Source: an uncultured Methanoregula sp. (GTDB lineage: Archaea; Halobacteriota; Methanomicrobia; Methanomicrobiales; Methanospirillaceae). Taken from it: a DNA stretch of 64,000 nucleotides. Each line of letters opens with the position of its first letter. Within the stretch, counting starts at the first letter, position 1. Location: positions 2,667,539-2,731,538 of the forward strand of contig NZ_OY763919.1 of assembly GCF_963667735.1 (NCBI RefSeq), in the 5' to 3' direction. The position numbers were made by a program, and so were the translations under genes. The notes under the pieces were generated by a model, which saw only the letters and a list, made by a program, of their open reading frames with translations, did no database searches and was not told where the DNA came from. Shown one piece after another: positions 44,462-53,576 of the stretch.

Positions 44462-45568
44462 ATGAGTGTCTGTCCCCATTGCGGCAGGGAACTATCTGCT
44501 CCCGACCGGGAATGCCCGTCCTGTAAAAAACCGGTGAAGAAATCCTTCACGATCCTTTCCTTCTTATGGGATAATTTCCGGCTCTTCACGATGATAGGCA
44601 TTACCGGGACCATGATCTCCCTCATTCCCAATATGGGGAACCGGATTCTCGGAACCCTGTGGATATCCAATGCCGAAAGCCTGCTTCCTTTGTTCCTCTC
44701 CATCATCATATTTTTTGGGACACTCTTCCTCACGATCTGTTTTTTTCTGATCTTCTCCCTGATTCTCGCGGGCAGGAACACTGAGCCGGTCCGGAAGAAC
44801 GTATCCATCGGATCGAGAACGTTTCTTACATGGTATGAAGGGGATCTTCAGCGCCTCATCCTCCTCATCTGCCTGGTGCCGATGTGGTTTGGCCTTCTGA
44901 TGTTCTTCATCATGATAATGCCGCTGATCCCCAACCAGTACTCGTGGATCTTCTCCGTCATCATCGTGCTCACGCTCATTCCTCTTGCTCTTTATTCGTT
45001 CTTTGGCTGGAAGATCGGGAAAATTCTCTCGACACGCATTCCGGTGCTGCAAAAGTTCCCCCGACTGAGTACGGCTGTCTTCTGCATCCTGGTGATAGTG
45101 ATCCTCGTCCTTCTGCCCTATGTAATTCCCCCGCCGTATCATAACCCGGAGCCATATTCCGGGGATCTGACGATCAGGGCTGACCAGAAATATTTCTCAC
45201 CCCACGTCTCATCGGGGAAAGGACTGCGCCTGGAGCTTACGAACATGTCCGGCAAAGAATTGCTGGCAAGCCGGCAGACATGGTGTGCCGATTACGGCTA
45301 TTTCATCCGGGTGATCCCGTCAACGGGCGAAGTCTCCATTCTCGGGAATCCTGCGTATGATGAAAATTCCCGGGACATTTACTGGACCTTTTCCGGAACC
45401 GACCCTGACCTGAATAAAAAACCTGTAACGATCAACGTAATCCTGCATCCCAGAGTGGGCAATGAGGCGATCGCCAGCTCGTCGCTGTCCCTGAACTGGT
45501 TCACGAGCGATATCGTGTCTGTCAACACAACGGCCGGCGCCGGGCATCCCGTCTGCCGGGAGGTATGA
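44462..45568 (+). CDS. Zinc-ribbon membrane protein, unknown
   Basis: This 368-residue protein starts at ATG 44462 with a zinc ribbon (CPHC at 4-7, CPSC at 18-21). About five membrane helices follow between residues 35 and 225. A C-terminal exported domain of about 130 residues with 'GKGLRLELTNMSG' and 'DIYWTFSGTDPDL' completes it. A longer frame opening at 44345 has no plausible N-terminus. Zinc ribbon then membrane domain is common in Methanomicrobiales proteins of unknown role. Confidence 0.75.
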   Translation: MSVCPHCGRELSAPDRECPSCKKPVKKSFTILSFLWDNFRLFTMIGITGTMISLIPNMGNRILGTLWISNAESLLPLFLSIIIFFGTLFLTICFFLIFSLILAGRNTEPVRKNVSIGSRTFLTWYEGDLQRLILLICLVPMWFGLLMFFIMIMPLIPNQYSWIFSVIIVLTLIPLALYSFFGWKIGKILSTRIPVLQKFPRLSTAVFCILVIVILVLLPYVIPPPYHNPEPYSGDLTIRADQKYFSPHVSSGKGLRLELTNMSGKELLASRQTWCADYGYFIRVIPSTGEVSILGNPAYDENSRDIYWTFSGTDPDLNKKPVTINVILHPRVGNEAIASSSLSLNWFTSDIVSVNTTAGAGHPVCREV

Positions 45569-45673
45569 ACCGAATTTCGGCCTGAAGAGATCAGTGCAGA
45601 TGCCACAGACCGAAAGGACCGGGCAATGAAATCTCTATTTCGGAAAATCAGGTCCGACCGAGGTCCCGCGCCC

Positions 45674-47482
45674 TCATTTCCTGCGGGCCCGGCTCGCAAG
45701 CCAGTCCGGCAGCCGGAACCGGAACGGCTCTTCTTTTTTCGGTGCCGGGGTCGCAAGAAGCGTCTCGTGCACGCGGCTGCGTTCCCGGTCTATCTGGTCG
45801 GGAGTTGCCCCGAACTGTTTTAAGATCAGTTCGGTCATCGAGAGTGCCACTTCGCCCTCGGCAGAGAACACAACATCGGCTCCTGCGCCGAGCATCTGTT
45901 TCTGTTCGGAGAGATAGATGGACCGGGCAATGATCCGGATCTGCGGGTTCTTTTCCCGGACCTGCTGGAAGACCTCGAACCCCTCGTGGAAATCCGAAGC
46001 GCTGATGACGAGCACGTCGGCTGTTGCCACACCGGCTGCCTCGAGCGTATCGATACGGGAGGCGTCCCCGTATTTTGCTCTCAATCCCTTTGCATGGAGA
46101 TCTTTCACGGTCTGCACATTCAGTTCAACAACCGTTACGATGATGTTGTTCTCCTGGAGCAGCCGGGTTACGGTTTGGCCGACCGGGCCGTATCCCACGA
46201 CAATGGCCTGGGACTGCCCGGGCTGGAGGATCTCCTCTTCCCCTTCATCCGGCAGGGAAAAGGCCCGGGCATTGATCCGGTTCACCAGGCCCGGGGCATG
46301 CCGGTCCATCCAGGATTCTATCCTGCCACCGGCCCGGAACAGGAGCGGGTTTATGGTGATCGTTATGATCGCCGCTGCCACGAGAATGTTCTGCGCATTT
46401 GCCGGGAGGATCGCCATGTTCGCCCCCACGGTTGCAAGGATGAACGAGAATTCACCGATCTGGGCAAGCACGAGCGCTACCGAGAGTGCAACCCGGAACG
46501 GGTACCGCATCAGGACAACGATGATGAATGCCACCAGCGGTTTTCCAAGAAGGATGATTAAAACCGCGGCGATCACGAGGACCGGGGTGAGGATCAGGCT
46601 GCTCCAGTCAAAGAGCATCCCGACCGATACGAAGAAGAGCACGGCAAAGGCATCCCGCAGGGGAAGCGCTTCCGTTGCCGCCCGCAGGCTGAACTCCGAC
46701 TGGCCTACGATCATGCCGGCCAGGAACGCGCCGAGCGCCATCGAGACATCGAACATGAAGGAGGACCCGACCGCGATTGTCAGGGCGATTGCCAGGATCG
46801 CAAGGGTGAAGAGTTCCCGGGAATTGGTATCGGCGATCTTTGAGAGGATCCTTGGGATCACCCAGACGCCGATGGTAAACGTGAAGAGTATCAAAATTAG
46901 GATCTTGATGACCGTGAACCCGATGGCTGCGATGATGCCGGCCGGCCCGGCCACATTCGGGCCGAGAAGGACCGGGAGCAGCACGAGGATGAAGACCGTG
47001 AAGAGATCTTCCATCACGAGCCAGCCCAGGGCGATGTGCCCGGTCTGGGTATGGATCTGGTTGTTGTCCGAGAGGATCCGGGTCAGGACAACCGTGCTTG
47101 CAACCGAGATCGCAAGGCCAAAGACGATCCCCGCCCGCCAGTCCCAGCCAAGCGCATGCATCACCACGGCGCCGAGGGCTGCCGTCACCAGGATCTGGAT
47201 CAGCGCCCCGGGGAGGGCGATTCTCTTGACTGCCCAGAATTCCCGGAAATGGAACTGCAGGCCGACCCCGAACATCAGAAGGACGACTCCAATCTCTGCG
47301 AGCTGCTGGGCAAGGTCAGTGTTTGCAACAAACCCCGGGGTATGCGGGCTCACGACAATCCCGGCCAGCAGGTACCCGACAATGGGGGAAAGACCGATCC
47401 GATGAGTGAGGTAACCGAAGACCAGCGCTGCCGCAAATCCGCCGGTCAGCGTCAGAATGAGGTCGAGATTCTGCACGTCCAT
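45674..47482 (-). CDS. Kef-type cation/proton antiporter (CPA2) with TrkA-N domain
   Basis: This is a 602-residue antiporter. About twelve membrane helices (1-390) carry CPA2 landmarks such as 'GLSPIVGYLLAGIVVSPH' and 'LGAFLAGMIVGQSEF'. Residues about 420-540 are a TrkA-N/RCK nucleotide-binding domain, 'AIVVGYGPVGQTVTRLL' (GxGxxG). A short tail ends the protein. It exchanges K+ or Na+ for H+ under NAD(H) control. Start at ATG 47482 (MDVQNLDLIL); upstream codons to 47557 look like untranslated leader. It is divergent from the lipoprotein gene at 47694. Confidence 0.92.
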   Translation of the reverse strand: MDVQNLDLILTLTGGFAAALVFGYLTHRIGLSPIVGYLLAGIVVSPHTPGFVANTDLAQQLAEIGVVLLMFGVGLQFHFREFWAVKRIALPGALIQILVTAALGAVVMHALGWDWRAGIVFGLAISVASTVVLTRILSDNNQIHTQTGHIALGWLVMEDLFTVFILVLLPVLLGPNVAGPAGIIAAIGFTVIKILILILFTFTIGVWVIPRILSKIADTNSRELFTLAILAIALTIAVGSSFMFDVSMALGAFLAGMIVGQSEFSLRAATEALPLRDAFAVLFFVSVGMLFDWSSLILTPVLVIAAVLIILLGKPLVAFIIVVLMRYPFRVALSVALVLAQIGEFSFILATVGANMAILPANAQNILVAAAIITITINPLLFRAGGRIESWMDRHAPGLVNRINARAFSLPDEGEEEILQPGQSQAIVVGYGPVGQTVTRLLQENNIIVTVVELNVQTVKDLHAKGLRAKYGDASRIDTLEAAGVATADVLVISASDFHEGFEVFQQVREKNPQIRIIARSIYLSEQKQMLGAGADVVFSAEGEVALSMTELILKQFGATPDQIDRERSRVHETLLATPAPKKEEPFRFRLPDWLASRARRK

Positions 47483-47693
47483 GGTACTTTGTCCGCAGGG
47501 TAAAAAAAGTGACGGAGATGGCAGGAAATGTACGGCCGTGCGTGGAGCCCGGGGCACGTACGGTATTCCTACGGGAAACCCGGCTCACGGTATGGCGGAG
47601 AGGGGATTGATGGATGACAAGAACCGGACGGACTACCCGGTCCGGCAGAGCCAAAGAGGCGCCTATTTATTGTATGAGCCCTGTGGATTGTTC

Positions 47694-48194
47694 ATGAAGT
47701 TTGACACGCGATATTTCGCGTTATTCGCCGTTGTTCTGGCTCTTGCCGTTCTTACGGCCGGCTGCACCGGCACTTCCCCTGCCACGTCTTCTGCATCCAC
47801 TCAGGCCCCGCCCGCCGGCACGGCTGTCCCGGTCACTCCCCAGGTCACCGCTGCAGCATCCACCCCGAACCTTCTCGGCGTCTGGACCGGAACAACGGTC
47901 GGGAACACCAAAGCCGACGGGTTCCGTGAAACGAACACCACGCGGTATAACGTCACGGCACAAAAGGGACAGGCGTTTTCCGGGTCCAAGGATTATACCC
48001 GGGCAAACGGGATAACGTACCATGAGAATTTCTCGGGAGTCATCAGCCGTGACGGAAAGATCAGCATTGTCGGGCATGTGGCCGGGATCATGACCGGCCA
48101 GGTAACCGGCCCGAACGATGCCGAGTTCACCTTCCTCCAGCCGGGGGACGATGCAAAAGCCTTCATCATCCATCTCACCCGGCAACAGAGCTGA
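47694..48194 (+). CDS. Small lipoprotein, unknown
   Basis: This 166-residue protein starts at ATG 47694. The signal segment FALFAVVLALAVLTAGC ends in a lipobox, so the Cys becomes the anchor. A Ser/Thr/Ala/Pro linker leads to a small beta-rich domain ('LLGVWTGTTVGNTKADGFRE', 'GKISIVGHVAGIMTG'). The frame is open upstream to 47457, but the lipobox fixes this start. Function unknown; it may have an envelope role. Confidence 0.75.
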   Translation: MKFDTRYFALFAVVLALAVLTAGCTGTSPATSSASTQAPPAGTAVPVTPQVTAAASTPNLLGVWTGTTVGNTKADGFRETNTTRYNVTAQKGQAFSGSKDYTRANGITYHENFSGVISRDGKISIVGHVAGIMTGQVTGPNDAEFTFLQPGDDAKAFIIHLTRQQS

Positions 48195-48513
48195 TCCCTC
48201 CATCTCCTTTTTTGTCTCTCACTCTCTCTCATTGCCCATGCCCATTGGCCGCACGTTACCGCCCCGGGGTTCTGCAGCGGGGGACTGCTGTCCCTCAAAA
48301 TCCGGAAACGTATCCGGTTTTCCTGCACCGGCCGGGTCCTCACATGACGTTGTCGCGGGAATCGGATGCGGGCTCGCCGGTAACGCACAGGTAGTGAAAA
48401 TTTTTCATCGCATGGTGGATTAGCCCTGCTCCATGAAGGCGAGGCTCCGGGTTTTTTGCATCGGACCCGGCAGGGCTGTTGCTGCCAATTTTCCCGGACA
48501 GCGATCGAAAACG
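48195..48513. other. Gap without recognisable feature
   Basis: Between the lipoprotein stop and the convergent regulator stop I see no gene, strong hairpin or repeat. Short frames exist in several registers but lack starts with ribosome binding sites. Confidence 0.5.
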
Positions 48514-50160
48514 TCACCGCGAGCCGGGAATTTTTTTTCCTTTCCGGCTCTCGAGGGCCCGTGCAAGCCGGGATCGCTCCAGGGCTGTACCCAGCTGGAG
48601 GCCGAGCGATGCGATATTCTCAAGGCTGACCGGGAGATACTGCTTCTCCGCCCGGCTCCCCATGTTCAGGAGCCCCTCCACGGAATCCCCGATCCGGATG
48701 GGGATGATGATGAGGGTGCGGACACTGCTCTTCCGGATAGCCGGATCAAGCCCGGCATATTCCGGAAGATCCGGTGTCAGGTAAAGAACCGTCTTTTCGG
48801 CAAATGCCCGCTCGAAGAGGGTGTCGAAAATTCCCGAAACGCACATCTTCCTCAGGTTCTCCGGCATATTTTTCTGGACCCGGGGGATCATATCGTCCTT
48901 CTCATCTTTCAGGTATACGCATCCCATCTCGAACCCGAGCGAGTCCATAACAGATTCGATGGCCTGCGACAGGAGCGCTTCCTCGTCCCGTTCCTCATTC
49001 AGGATTCCCGAGAGCCGGTTCAGGGCAAGGAGCGTATTGATGTACTCGTTCCTCTCCCGGTCAAGGCGCTGCATCTTGAGAATGCTCGCGATCTCATCGG
49101 CAACGATCTCCACATTGCCGATATCGGTTGCCGAGATCTCTGTACCGGTGAGGAGGAGTATTACGCCGGAGGCCTCTTCCCCTTCAATGACCGGGACGGC
49201 AATCGCACCGGAAATTCCCTCTTCCCCTGCAATGGTTGCAAGAACGGGAAAGGCCGGGTCGTTCTTCCCGATTGCTACCGTTGCAAGGGAATCCCGGCAG
49301 CGGCTGATGAGTGGGGCAATCTGCGGCAGTTCCGAATCCGAAACCGGCCGGTCGGTATAGGCAATCCTCATCTCTTCAAGAAAAACAGCACCGAAACAAA
49401 ATGGTACCAGTTTTTCCCGGATGCCCTTCATCGCCACCCGGAGAAGATCCCCTTCGGTCCGGGTTGTTCCTGCCGCCCGTATGATGTACAGGAGCGAGGC
49501 GAGATCGCGTTTCGAGCGTTTCCGGCCTGCAAGGTCTTCCCCGACAACCGCGATACACCCGGCCAGATCCCCCGGCCCCGGAAAGACGAAGGTGACCAGG
49601 TACCTGCGCAGGATGCCGGTCTGCCCCCGGAGGCTGAGCTCAAGCGGGACGGGAGATCCGGTTTTTCCTGACTTCAGTTTCATCTGCAGGTATGCAGCCT
49701 CTTCGGGACGCAGGAGTTCCCGGAAGGTTGTGACCCCGGGGAAGAGCGATTCGGCAAGGCGGTTCCGGAAAACAATTGTCGAGTCTTCAAGGATGGAAAA
49801 GATGATGTTCTCGGGAGTATCGAGCAGGGTTTCGAGTTCGGCCCGGTGCAGCAGGGCGGCATGCACCTCAAACGCCTTTGATGCAAGCGCAAGGGTCTCG
49901 TTCAACGGCTCCGGTTCATGAGCCCGATCAGCCTGTACCGGGGACTGCTTCACCATCCAGAGCTTGTTCCTGCCGATGATCCGGTAACCGAGGATCCCTT
50001 TTGCATGGAGGGTCCCGAGATATTTGAGTACCGTTGCCCGGCTTTTGCCGGTTCCCATGGCTATCTTGTCGAGCATCCCCTCCTCGGGAGGGTTTGAATC
50101 GAGATAGGAGACTATCAGCTGTTCGGTATCGGTCAGGGATCCGGTCTGCGGCAACGACAT
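48514..50160 (-). CDS. Winged-helix regulator with PAS-like and two GAF domains
   Basis: This 548-residue soluble protein has an N-terminal winged-helix domain (about 10-75, 'SRATVLKYLGTLHAKGILGY'). A PAS-like stretch follows (about 85-205), then two GAF-like domains (about 215-360 and 375-540), the second with 'IGDSVEGLLNMGSRAE'. It senses small molecules or redox state and binds DNA. It is transcribed away from the DUF169/TusA-DsrE genes, and shared TTAGAC/GTCTAA elements lie between them, so it probably controls both itself and that operon (inference). Confidence 0.85.
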   Translation of the reverse strand: MSLPQTGSLTDTEQLIVSYLDSNPPEEGMLDKIAMGTGKSRATVLKYLGTLHAKGILGYRIIGRNKLWMVKQSPVQADRAHEPEPLNETLALASKAFEVHAALLHRAELETLLDTPENIIFSILEDSTIVFRNRLAESLFPGVTTFRELLRPEEAAYLQMKLKSGKTGSPVPLELSLRGQTGILRRYLVTFVFPGPGDLAGCIAVVGEDLAGRKRSKRDLASLLYIIRAAGTTRTEGDLLRVAMKGIREKLVPFCFGAVFLEEMRIAYTDRPVSDSELPQIAPLISRCRDSLATVAIGKNDPAFPVLATIAGEEGISGAIAVPVIEGEEASGVILLLTGTEISATDIGNVEIVADEIASILKMQRLDRERNEYINTLLALNRLSGILNEERDEEALLSQAIESVMDSLGFEMGCVYLKDEKDDMIPRVQKNMPENLRKMCVSGIFDTLFERAFAEKTVLYLTPDLPEYAGLDPAIRKSSVRTLIIIPIRIGDSVEGLLNMGSRAEKQYLPVSLENIASLGLQLGTALERSRLARALESRKGKKIPGSR

Positions 50161-50281
50161 CTATACTATACAGTCTAAAACCTCCCTCCAGATAAGGCTA
50201 TCCATCTTTTTTTCGGAGTTCGGGTTGCAGGAAAGTATCCGGATGTAACATCCAGTTCCTGTGATCGCCCCCGGGCAAAAG

Positions 50282-50328
50282 TTTATATTAGATTATGTGG
50301 ATCAATATGTTTAGACAATATAGTCTAA
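50282..50328 (+). promoter_or_regulatory. TATA element and palindromic operator for the DUF169/TusA-DsrE genes
   Basis: TTTATATT at 50282-50289 is a good archaeal TATA box. About 22 nt further, TTAGAC (50311-50316) and GTCTAA (50323-50328) form a perfect inverted repeat around six AT bases, placed near the expected transcription start, where a bound repressor would block. A single GTCTAA at 50173-50178 lies 13-18 nt before the regulator gene's ATG on the other side, and TTAGA near 50288-50292 overlaps the TATA box. Confidence 0.6.
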
Positions 50329-50363
50329 TTTTCCGGGGGTTCCCGGAACCAGGAGAATATACG

Positions 50364-51044
50364 ATGACCTACGAAGAAATCGGAAAGGAATTTATCGGGC
50401 TTCTCGGGCTGAAAGGGAGCCCGGTTGCGGTAAAACTTGCAAAAACCCCGGCTGATATCCCCCCGGGATACCAGAAGATTACGGCCAAAAGCCGGCACTG
50501 CCAGATCGTCCAGGATGCCCGGCTCAAGGGATTGACCGGGTACGCAACCCGGGAGGAGCATCTCTGCAAAGGCGGTGCTGCCGTCATGGGAATCGAGCCA
50601 TCCCCGGAGATCGTGGCTGACGGTACAACCTACCAGAAGCTCGGGAATTTCAAAACCGTCGAAGGAGCTGTGGAGACGGTCCATGCAATCCCGAAGCTTG
50701 ACGAGTCCTATTACGCCTCGGTCTATGCTCCCCTCGAGAAGGCGGAGTTCGATCCCGATGTCGTGGTATTCGTCGTGACCCCCCGGCAGGCGCTCCGCCT
50801 GTCGCAGGCCTATCTCCATACCAGCGGGGGCCGGATCTCCAGCGATTATTCCGGCATCCAGTCGCTCTGTGCCGATGCGGTTGTCGCGGTCCGGCAGCGC
50901 GGCGTCCCGAACATGACGCTCGGGTGCAACGGGTCCCGGAAATATTCCGGCATTGCCGAAGACGAAGTGATCCTCGGATTCCCGCCAAAGGATCTCGGTG
51001 CCATGGTCGAAGCTCTCAAAACCTTCCACCAGAAGTGGGGATAA
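50364..51044 (+). CDS. DUF169 family protein
   Basis: This 226-residue soluble protein has the DUF169 pattern: 'GLKGSPVAVKL', 'SRHCQIVQDAR', 'EEHLCKGGAAVMG', 'SYYASVYAPLEKAEFDPDVVV', and 'LCADAVVAVRQRG' with 'LGCNGSRKYSG' near the end. Four conserved Cys suggest a metal or redox centre. ATG 50364 follows AGGAGA by 6 nt; a frame extension back to 50295 lacks these signals. One nucleotide separates its stop from the next gene. Family role is unknown; the neighbours suggest sulfur or redox metabolism. Confidence 0.85.
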   Translation: MTYEEIGKEFIGLLGLKGSPVAVKLAKTPADIPPGYQKITAKSRHCQIVQDARLKGLTGYATREEHLCKGGAAVMGIEPSPEIVADGTTYQKLGNFKTVEGAVETVHAIPKLDESYYASVYAPLEKAEFDPDVVVFVVTPRQALRLSQAYLHTSGGRISSDYSGIQSLCADAVVAVRQRGVPNMTLGCNGSRKYSGIAEDEVILGFPPKDLGAMVEALKTFHQKWG

Positions 51045-51045
51045 T

Positions 51046-51891
51046 ATGGTAAGGATCGTCAAGGCCCTGGGTATTAGGGCACCGAACGCGGGAATTCTTA
51101 TCGGAAATGTCTTGAAAAACCTGGACGTTTCCGGAGAAGAGGTGAGGTTCCTTGTGAGCCCGGGAGCTGAAGCCGGCCTGGACGCCATTGCGCGGAAGTA
51201 CGGGTATTCGATGGAAGTGACCCGGCTCGGGAAAGATCTTGAAATCCGGATGGTGCCTGCCGGAAAGACCTTAGAAGAGATCGATGTCACCGGGGAGACC
51301 TGCCCCGGGCCGGTCATCCTTGCCGGGGAGCGTCTCTCCTGCCTTGCTGTCGGGGAGCGGCTGAAAGTAAAAAGCGCAAGTGCCGATACGATCGCCGATG
51401 TTTCCGCTGCCGTCACCGCATCCGGCTCCCGGATCCTGGGTGAGGGAACCGAAGGAGACCGGCATTTCATCCTGGTGGAGAAAGGGGCAAAATTGGAAAA
51501 TACAGGGAATGTTGCAGCTCTTGCGAACCGGGACCGGGTCCTCGTCTCCCAGAGCAACGGGATCGGAAATGCCGAACGGGCGTATGCGACCTTCATCTTC
51601 TCGAAAGTCGCGCTTGCCATGGGCAAGAAGGTGACCATCTTTCTTCTCATGGACGGCGTGGGAATTGCGCGGAACGGGAATCCCAAAGGTGTAAAACACC
51701 CGGCGTTCCCGCCGCTCGACCAGCTGATGGACGAAGTGATGAAAGCAGGTGCAACGATCTATGCCTGCGAACTCTCGGCCTCGTTCCGGAAGATCGGGCA
51801 GGCGGATCTCGTACCCGGGGTAAAACTGGCAGGGGCTGCGACTTATCTCCAGCTCCTGAGCGATCCCGCGAATGCAATCGTGAGTTTCTGA
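51046..51891 (+). CDS. Sulfur-carrier fusion: TusA-like x2 plus DsrE-like domain
   Basis: This is a 281-residue three-part protein. Residues about 1-72 look like a TusA/SirA fold that has lost the CPxP cysteine ('ALGIRAPNAGILIGNVLKNL'). Residues about 74-150 are a TusA-like domain with 'IDVTGETCPGPVILAGERL', where Cys is the sulfur-carrying residue. Residues about 160-281 are DsrE/DsrF-like ('VLVSQSNGIGNAERAYATFI' and 'LLMDGVGIARNG'), often also a persulfide carrier. A cytosolic persulfide relay is implied. It is in operon with DUF169 and a membrane protein gene. Confidence 0.82.
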   Translation: MVRIVKALGIRAPNAGILIGNVLKNLDVSGEEVRFLVSPGAEAGLDAIARKYGYSMEVTRLGKDLEIRMVPAGKTLEEIDVTGETCPGPVILAGERLSCLAVGERLKVKSASADTIADVSAAVTASGSRILGEGTEGDRHFILVEKGAKLENTGNVAALANRDRVLVSQSNGIGNAERAYATFIFSKVALAMGKKVTIFLLMDGVGIARNGNPKGVKHPAFPPLDQLMDEVMKAGATIYACELSASFRKIGQADLVPGVKLAGAATYLQLLSDPANAIVSF

Positions 51892-51901
51892 GGTGGAAAT
51901 A

Positions 51902-52231
51902 ATGGACATGACCTATCAGGTGATCGCGCTTGCGATCCTCTTCAGCAGTACGGTTACCGGTTTCATCGCGTTCCGAATGCAGGGCATGAAGCTTGCGCCG
52001 CATTTCGGTGCGATCATCCTTGCGCTGTTCGTAACCATCGCTGCAATAATAACCGGCATCCCGGCCATCGTTCTTGCGGCAGCAGTCCTGCAGCTGGTAA
52101 CAACGCTTACCGCGTATACCCAGTTGTGGCAGACCCTGAAAGACAGTTTCCAGACTTCTCCCGGGTACAGCGCCCACCTGGCGCTTGTGACCCTGCTTCC
52201 GGTACTGGCGTTTGCCAGCCTGCTTCTCTGA
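51902..52231 (+). CDS. Small membrane protein with four predicted helices
   Basis: This 109-residue protein starts at ATG 51902, 5 nt after AGGTGG. Hydrophobic segments at about 5-22, 34-52, 53-72 and 88-108 cover most of its length. Its gene is 10 nt after the TusA-DsrE gene, so it is the third gene of the operon. It could be a transporter subunit or a membrane partner for sulfur transfer. Not recognised. Confidence 0.7.
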   Translation: MDMTYQVIALAILFSSTVTGFIAFRMQGMKLAPHFGAIILALFVTIAAIITGIPAIVLAAAVLQLVTTLTAYTQLWQTLKDSFQTSPGYSAHLALVTLLPVLAFASLLL

Positions 52232-52612
52232 CCCGGATCTCTCCGGGGCCGAGTCCCCCCTGCCCGCATTTTTTCAGCAGGGCCGGGGGGGTTCACCCTA
52301 TCGCTCAAACCCGGGGGGTCCCATACACAATAACGGGCAGATTTGGTTTTAATGGCAGGTTTGACAACCCAGATCTTGTCAGGCTCTCATGGTTCGGATC
52401 CGGATTGGACTCTCACCCAAGGAAGCATGCAACCGACAGAATTTGAAGAGAAATGAAGAAAATCCAGGGGGATGCTGGCTTGGTTTTTGAAAACCGTTCG
52501 GTTGCTGAGTTCCCAAAAATAACCGGATAAAAACCGGAAGAGTGTAGCCGGAGCGGGGGTTCTCCCATATCATTAAAATACCCGGTCACGAAGATCATTC
52601 CGGTTGATTCAC
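52232..52612. other. Gap with no clear feature
   Basis: About 380 bp between the operon end and the flavoredoxin gene. No convincing gene was found. An AT-rich CATTAAAATA near 52571-52580, about 35 nt before the next start, is a possible TATA element for it. The AGGGGGGA and GGGGG tracts near 52260-52320 are simple sequence. Confidence 0.45.
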
Positions 52613-53173
52613 ATGGAGAAAGTGACAATCGGCGCCATGCCGTACATGAGTGTTATGCCCACCCTGCTGGTGGGTGCAAATGTGAAGGGAAAGCCAAACT
52701 ACATGACCGCTGCCTGGGCCACGGTTGCCTGCATGGCCCCTCCGATGGTCTGCGTTGCGCTCAACAAGGCACGCTACACGGTTCAGGGGATTGAAGAGAA
52801 CAAGACCTTCAGCCTGAATGTTCCCTCGGCAAAGTACACCATTGAGACCGATCACTGCGGCATCGTATCCGGTACCCAGGAAGACAAATCGGCTATCTTT
52901 ACATCGTTCTATGGAAAACTAAAAACCGCACCTTTGGCAAAAGAATGTCCCATCAATATCGAATGCAAACTGTTCAAATCCGTTGACTGCGGGAGCCACC
53001 TGCTGTATATCGGGGAAGTTATCGAGATCCACGCAGACAAGTCCTGCCTGACCGATGGGAAGCCCGACATTACCAAGGTTCATCCGATCGTATATGCCCA
53101 GGCAACCTATTGGGAGTTCGGAAAACCGATCGACAAAGCATTCTCGGCGGGTAAAAAATACCAGAAGTCGTGA
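52613..53173 (+). CDS. Flavoredoxin-type flavin reductase domain protein
   Basis: This 186-residue FMN-binding protein of the flavin reductase/flavoredoxin family has 'NYMTAAWATVACMAPPMVCV' (near the flavin), 'NKTFSLNVPSAKY' and 'TDHCGIVSGTQEDKS', typical of archaeal and Desulfovibrio flavoredoxins. It carries electrons in anaerobic redox chains. ATG 52613 is preferred over TTG 52604. It stands alone after the sulfur-carrier operon (gap 380 bp), so co-regulation is possible but not shown. Confidence 0.87.
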   Translation: MEKVTIGAMPYMSVMPTLLVGANVKGKPNYMTAAWATVACMAPPMVCVALNKARYTVQGIEENKTFSLNVPSAKYTIETDHCGIVSGTQEDKSAIFTSFYGKLKTAPLAKECPINIECKLFKSVDCGSHLLYIGEVIEIHADKSCLTDGKPDITKVHPIVYAQATYWEFGKPIDKAFSAGKKYQKS

Positions 53174-53576
53174 TATCCGGACATTTCCGGCCTACCCGAT
53201 CCATCTCTTTTCTTATATCGATTCGCAGGAATTATCAAAATCAACCTTGTTATCCAGACGATCTGAAGTTAACAGGGATTTTTAGTTTTACTCTCCCGTG
53301 AAAGCGTTGCATCTTTTTTTTGTACTTGCCGTTTCTTCTTTGCCCCGTGGAAAATAGGAACGAACTCAAATATATAAATACTCCTTTTTTGATTCGTTGA
53401 TTATTTGTGATTTTTTTTGTATACCATGCCAGAATATCTAGTAAAATTGTATAATACAAAAATAAAATCGATGTTCATATATAGGACATTTCTTTTAATA
53501 ATATCTTCAGATAACGTTTCCAAAAAGCCAGTCCACCAGGCACACAGAAACACCATTGCACGCAAGGACGATTCGC
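53174..53576 (+). promoter_or_regulatory. AT-rich leader region with TATA-like elements before the response-regulator gene
   Basis: This 400-bp gap is AT-rich. Strong TATA-like tracts lie at about 53366-53380 (AAATATATAAATAC) and 53478-53484 (ATATATA). They are about 200 and 95 nt before the start at 53577, so the transcript would have a long leader. A frame of 61 codons at 53417-53602 overlaps the gene start and is not believed. No hairpin was recognised. Confidence 0.45.

Noticed and set aside
45918-47405. Plus-strand frame of 495 codons over the antiporter
   Set aside because: Ile/Met/Arg/Thr-rich mirror of membrane-helix codons; the minus strand encodes a clear CPA2 protein.
48433-49671. 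Plus-strand frame of 412 codons opposite the GAF regulator
   Set aside because: No start signal or domain; the minus strand has winged-helix and GAF motifs.
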